Positions 5,002 through 8,469 of a stretch of DNA of 8,469 nt are shown here, piece by piece. Under the pieces are notes generated by a model. It worked only from the letters and a program-made list of their open reading frames with translations, was not told the origin of the DNA and made no database searches. The stretch is from assembly GCA_947625715.1 (NCBI GenBank), contig CANQPR010000059.1:1-8469 (forward strand), written 5' to 3'. The stretch is from an uncultured Bacilli bacterium. Lineage in GTDB: Bacteria > Bacillota_I > Bacilli_A > RF39 > UBA660. Both the position numbers and the translations under genes were made by a program. The stretch's first letter is position 1; every line of letters starts with the position of its first letter.

Positions 5002-7308
5002 TTACCCCTTAATAAATATATAAGCATATATAGATAATGCTCCACATACAAAACTAACTATTAATAATAATATAATAACATCAGCAAATCCCTTACTACT
5101 AAATGAATTACGATTAGAATTTTGCGTTAATTTTCTCGTTTGTGGTTTATTAAATTGCTGATTTTGTACTTTATACTGTTTAATCATTTGATTTTTTTCT
5201 TTTATTTGTTGATAAATTTGTATTTCAGTTTGACTTTGTTTAGTAAAAGCCTCTTGTTTTTTAGGAGTAAATTCTTTATTTTCTATCTTTGGTTGCTGAA
5301 ATTTCTGCTCAGTATATTTAGGTTTTACACTTTCATTATAACTACTTACTACTTCATGATCATCTATTTTTCTTTTTTCACCTGATGTTGTTTTTAATTT
5401 AAAATTCCTTAAATACTCAATTCGTTCAGTTTCTTTATATTTTTCTTTTGCTTCAGATGAAAATTTATTTAAAATTCCATCATAATTATTTTTAATTAAA
5501 AATGATTCATTAACTTCTGGATTAGTCTTCATTATATGATCGCATAATTTAGTAAATTGTATATATGTTGGATTTATAGTAGAATATATATTATTTCTTT
5601 TACAAAAATCAGTTGATAATTTTTCTACAAATCCTTCATTTAACATATGGCCTGTCATACCTAAACAGGTTGCTTGATCTTTATTTACTAAATTATAAAT
5701 CATTCTTTCATCGCAATGCTTTTCATCTTTTAATATTCTGTACACAAAATGGAATATTTCATGTGGCATTGTTCCCATTGCTCTAACAATTTTGCTTTCA
5801 ATATTTTTTACATCAGTAGCAAAATGCGCTTCATTAATTTCTACTTGAAATTTTTCTGGATGAGCAGTAATATCTCCACGAGTTTCAGGATTATTAATAA
5901 TACTTATATTAAAATTATCTAATCTACCAACTATTTCGGGCGTTAATTTATCGCCATAATCTTTTTTTATAGCTTTTATAATATTTTTAGAATGATTATT
6001 TATAATTGTTTTAAAGAAATCATTATCACTCATTTGAGGATTATTTGCTTTTATTTGTTGTAATTGTTCTTTAATTTGATTTGATTGAGTTTCCATTCTT
6101 TTAAACATTTGTTGATATTCTGGAATACTTAAATAGTATTTTGCTAATTCGCTACTAGACAGTTTAGAATCACGGTCTATATTAGAAAATATTTCAGATA
6201 ATTCTGGTGTTAATTCTATTTTCTCATTTTTTATTTCTGTACTATTTCTTTTCTTTTCTTCAACATATTCTATATATATATCGAGAATATCAAATTTTAC
6301 TTGTTTATCAGCTGAAACTTCCTTTTTATATTGATCATACATATATTTTATTATTGAATAAACATCATTATTACCATTAATAATTAATTTTTTTAATCTA
6401 CTAGGTTCAATAGTCATATCTTTACCTGGAATTGTTTGCATATTCCATTTATCAACAATAGGAGTAGATAAATCACTGTATGCTCCATATTGTGCTGACA
6501 CTACTGGGTCAATTCCCCTACCACTTTTTTTACTATAATTAATTGCTTTTTGTTTCTTTTCATCTATTTGATTATAAGTAAATTCTTCATTATCTTTTAA
6601 ATTCATTAAAAGATAAACGCTATTTACCATTTCATTATATTGATATTCAAAAAGTTTTGTTAGCATTTCATTATTAGACAGATATTTCTTTTCTTTTAAA
6701 TAATCTATCCAATAATACCATTCTTTTCTTTCTTCATCTGTTATATTATTAGTTCTATATCTATCAAGCGTAGCTTTTATTTCATCAGAAGTATTTCCTC
6801 TATATTGAGGATTATTTTGTCTATTTAATCTCCATTTTAGCCATACATCCCATAACTCTAAAACCCCTTCAATGCCTTTTGAAAAGAATATACTTGATTT
6901 TGAATCTACCCCATCAGAATTTTCACCAATAATTGGTTTTATTCCAATTTTATCATATGATTCAAGATATTTTTTCCAACTATAATGAAAAAATAAATTT
7001 TCCATTTGATTATAATTTAAGGTTGATATATCTATTTCATCAATATTTTTAGTTTGATAATCATTATCATTGAATTTTTTTTGCATTTCTTTTAAATACT
7101 TTGATCGCGATTTTATTCTAGCAATATATTCATCATGTAAAGTATCAACTTCTGTTTTTTTATTATCTATTTCATTTTGAGACATATTCTCATGAATATT
7201 TAACTCAATAAATTTTTTCATTTGTTCATTACTTATTGTTTTGGGATATTGTCTATTAATATCATCTATTTTTTCATTTATATATTTGATCAGATCTTCA
7301 TTAGTCAT
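5002..7308 (-). CDS. Putative zincin-like protein with C-terminal membrane anchor
   Basis: This 768-residue protein is of an unrecognised family. In order it has: a charged helical N-terminus (1-125); a short conserved-looking block SSIFFSKGIEGVLELWDVWLKWR (about 138-160); a long helical middle; and a compact domain around MPHEIFHFVYR (514-524). In that domain H516, E517 and H520 form an HExxH zinc motif, and NEGFVE (557-562) offers a glutamate (E558 or E562) 38-42 residues on, as in gluzincins. A K/Q-rich low-complexity linker (about 655-738) leads to one hydrophobic helix (744-766) ending in KG. There is no N-terminal signal, so a tail-anchored protein facing the cytoplasm is the simplest topology; export by a dedicated system is an alternative. 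The ATG has GGAGTGA 7 nt upstream. Peptidase activity is inferred from the motif alone. Confidence 0.85.
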   Translation of the reverse strand: MTNEDLIKYINEKIDDINRQYPKTISNEQMKKFIELNIHENMSQNEIDNKKTEVDTLHDEYIARIKSRSKYLKEMQKKFNDNDYQTKNIDEIDISTLNYNQMENLFFHYSWKKYLESYDKIGIKPIIGENSDGVDSKSSIFFSKGIEGVLELWDVWLKWRLNRQNNPQYRGNTSDEIKATLDRYRTNNITDEERKEWYYWIDYLKEKKYLSNNEMLTKLFEYQYNEMVNSVYLLMNLKDNEEFTYNQIDEKKQKAINYSKKSGRGIDPVVSAQYGAYSDLSTPIVDKWNMQTIPGKDMTIEPSRLKKLIINGNNDVYSIIKYMYDQYKKEVSADKQVKFDILDIYIEYVEEKKRNSTEIKNEKIELTPELSEIFSNIDRDSKLSSSELAKYYLSIPEYQQMFKRMETQSNQIKEQLQQIKANNPQMSDNDFFKTIINNHSKNIIKAIKKDYGDKLTPEIVGRLDNFNISIINNPETRGDITAHPEKFQVEINEAHFATDVKNIESKIVRAMGTMPHEIFHFVYRILKDEKHCDERMIYNLVNKDQATCLGMTGHMLNEGFVEKLSTDFCKRNNIYSTINPTYIQFTKLCDHIMKTNPEVNESFLIKNNYDGILNKFSSEAKEKYKETERIEYLRNFKLKTTSGEKRKIDDHEVVSSYNESVKPKYTEQKFQQPKIENKEFTPKKQEAFTKQSQTEIQIYQQIKEKNQMIKQYKVQNQQFNKPQTRKLTQNSNRNSFSSKGFADVIILLLIVSFVCGALSIYAYIFIKG

Positions 7309-7352
7309 TTTATAATCACTCCAACCACTATATTTGAATTACTATATGTTCT

Positions 7353-7381
7353 ATTATACTAAATTTCTGACGAAAAGTCTT
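7353..7381 (-). promoter_or_regulatory. Probable promoter of the two-gene unit
   Basis: A perfect TATAAT (complement of 7353-7358) lies about 45 nt upstream of the 768-residue gene. The best -35 at 17-bp spacing is AAGACT (complement of 7376-7381), which matches TTGACA at only three positions. The leader of about 40 nt carries the GGAGTGA ribosome site. I see no terminator between the upstream surface-protein gene and this promoter, so some readthrough from above is possible. Confidence 0.5.
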
Positions 7382-7410
7382 GATCTTTTATTTTTGTTAA
7401 TTTACCATTT

Positions 7411-8469
7411 TTATTGAACAAGACGATAAGGATTATCTTTACTTCCATAATTTTCACTGTTATCTTCTTCAATTTTGATATTACTATTTAAATAAAGTGT
7501 TGGTCTTATTAAATAAGGAGCATAATTATTAACAACTGCTAAAGCTCCATAGTTACAGCCAATTCCATAATTAGAGCCACCGCTCCATGGATATGGAGTC
7601 ATTGTCCAAAAGCCATTATAATTTTTATTTATCCAACTATTACTATAACAATAACTAAGTTCATAAGAAGCCCATCCTCCAGTAATGCCAGTATCAATAT
7701 TGAACATTGTAGTATTTAAACAAGTTTGTCTTTGTGATTCACCTCCACCACTTGTTGAAAAGCCAAAATCAGATGGGTACATTAGGCCTATATAACCAAT
7801 CCATGTTGTTAAATTATTTGTGTAATTAAAATTACACTGACTATCACCATAGTTACATATGTTACCGCTATTTTCACTTCTCTCATTTATATATGAGTAA
7901 CTTGGTGTCATATAATCAACTTTATTATGTGATTGCATCGTTCCTAAATTCCATTTTACTTTACTTACCATGGCTCTTGAATTATCATTCAAACCAATAC
8001 TCTCCCATTTCGGACATGTTGCAACTGTATTACGAGCACCATTATAACAGGTACCTCCAGCCTTTTTATTATAATAATTTTCATTTAAAACTTTCTGTAT
8101 ATCTGATACACTCCATTCGTTTACTCCATAGCCACTATTTACACTACTTTCTGATGAATCCCAACTATATTCTCCTATACTATCCCTTATTATTTTTAGG
8201 TGACTTCCTGTATTACCAAATTCATCTTCCACATTATTCATAACGCCGATGATTCGCCAGGCCGGAAACTTTTCACATTTAGAATTATAGGATTTTGCAC
8301 TTGTACATTCCTCATATGAATTATATTCCTTATAACTACTAGAACTACTACTATAATATCCTCGCCATATGTATTCATTATTATTAAAAATGACATAATT
8401 GTCTGGGTCAGCACCAATAAATCGTAAATTGTTATCATCAGTTCCATCATAAATTAATTGACCTTCTTT
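7411..8469 (-). CDS. Surface/prepilin-like protein, 3' part (start outside window)
   Basis: The frame is open from the window edge to the stop at 7411-7413, giving 352 visible residues; the internal ATG at 8239-8241 is not the start. The visible part begins KEGQLIYDGTDDNNLRFIGA and runs through DPDNYVIFNNNEYIWRG, a Ser-run, FPAWRIIGV (68-76), GLMYPSDFGF (about 228-237) and RPTLYLNSNI (322-331) to a NPYRLVQ end. It is rich in Asn, Ser, Tyr, Trp and Gly, with nine Cys often in close pairs, so an exported, disulfide-stabilised adhesin or pilin-like domain is likely. From memory, proteins with this WRIIGV/LMYPSD layout in uncultured gut Bacilli often carry a prepilin-type N-terminal helix; here that end is off the window. 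Short GC-rich codons encode the WRIIGV segment. Confidence 0.85.
   Translation of the reverse strand, partial: KEGQLIYDGTDDNNLRFIGADPDNYVIFNNNEYIWRGYYSSSSSSYKEYNSYEECTSAKSYNSKCEKFPAWRIIGVMNNVEDEFGNTGSHLKIIRDSIGEYSWDSSESSVNSGYGVNEWSVSDIQKVLNENYYNKKAGGTCYNGARNTVATCPKWESIGLNDNSRAMVSKVKWNLGTMQSHNKVDYMTPSYSYINERSENSGNICNYGDSQCNFNYTNNLTTWIGYIGLMYPSDFGFSTSGGGESQRQTCLNTTMFNIDTGITGGWASYELSYCYSNSWINKNYNGFWTMTPYPWSGGSNYGIGCNYGALAVVNNYAPYLIRPTLYLNSNIKIEEDNSENYGSKDNPYRLVQ

Noticed and set aside
5140..5385. Plus-strand hydrophobic frame of 81 codons
   Set aside because: It is the complement of the K/Q-rich linker of the 768-residue protein; Lys codons read backwards give Phe/Leu, so the hydrophobicity is an artefact.
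7359..7410. Possible terminator after the surface-protein gene
   Set aside because: Only a 5-bp AAAAG/CTTTT pairing is available and no T run follows, so it is not supportable.
7893..8243. Plus-strand frame of 116 codons
   Set aside because: It lies antisense to the surface-protein gene and is a Tyr/Leu/His-rich complement of its Asn/Tyr/Ser-rich codons, with no ribosome binding site.
8238..8450. Minus-strand frame of 70 codons at the right end
   Set aside because: It is a shadow. The frame of the surface protein is open across the same bases and continues the family pattern, whereas this one reads as low-complexity Met/Ile/Val sequence.
1..8469. CRISPR array, tRNA or rRNA genes
   Set aside because: No regularly spaced repeats and no GC-rich cloverleaf or rRNA-like stretches were seen on either strand.

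Overview
The window is strongly AT-rich. It reads as low-GC Firmicutes/Bacilli DNA, probably a reduced-genome, host-associated or gut lineage close to the Mollicutes side of the tree; that placement is inferred from composition and gene types only. The standard bacterial code applies. rimM and trmD both end in TGA at positions fixed by context (an ATGA stop/start overlap and the end of the TrmD family), and Trp is always TGG, which argues against the Mycoplasma code. Every intact gene is on the minus strand, so transcription runs from high to low coordinates.

In transcription order the window opens with the 3' part of a secreted or surface protein (7411-8469). Its real frame is open to the window edge, so the N-terminus is missing. 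It is Cys-, aromatic- and Asn/Ser-rich, and I recognise the layout as a type often found in uncultured gut Bacilli, commonly behind a prepilin-like N-terminus. Next comes a promoter-led two-gene unit: a 768-residue protein with a zincin-type HEIFH motif and a single C-terminal membrane helix (5002-7308), then a 204-residue acidic protein without arginine (4381-4995), 6 bp downstream. I recognise neither as a described family, and this pair is the best candidate for a novel system here.

The stretch 3871-4380 has no intact gene. It holds coding-like wreckage on both strands and a small palindrome between 12-bp direct repeats. It is followed by a self-contained monocistronic gene of unknown function (3182-3814) with a consensus sigma-A-type promoter, a strong Shine-Dalgarno, a GTG start and an intrinsic terminator.

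The rest (95-3113) is a tightly packed housekeeping operon: YgjP-like metallopeptidase, SpoU/TrmH-family RNA 2'-O-methyltransferase, rimM, trmD and an unknown basic 149-residue protein. RimM (30S maturation), TrmD (m1G37 of tRNA) and the SpoU enzyme (rRNA or tRNA ribose methylation) make it a translation/RNA-modification cluster. The unknown protein sits where rplS commonly follows trmD. The last 94 bases hold a set of TGCACTT/AAGTGCA repeats that could form alternative hairpins.
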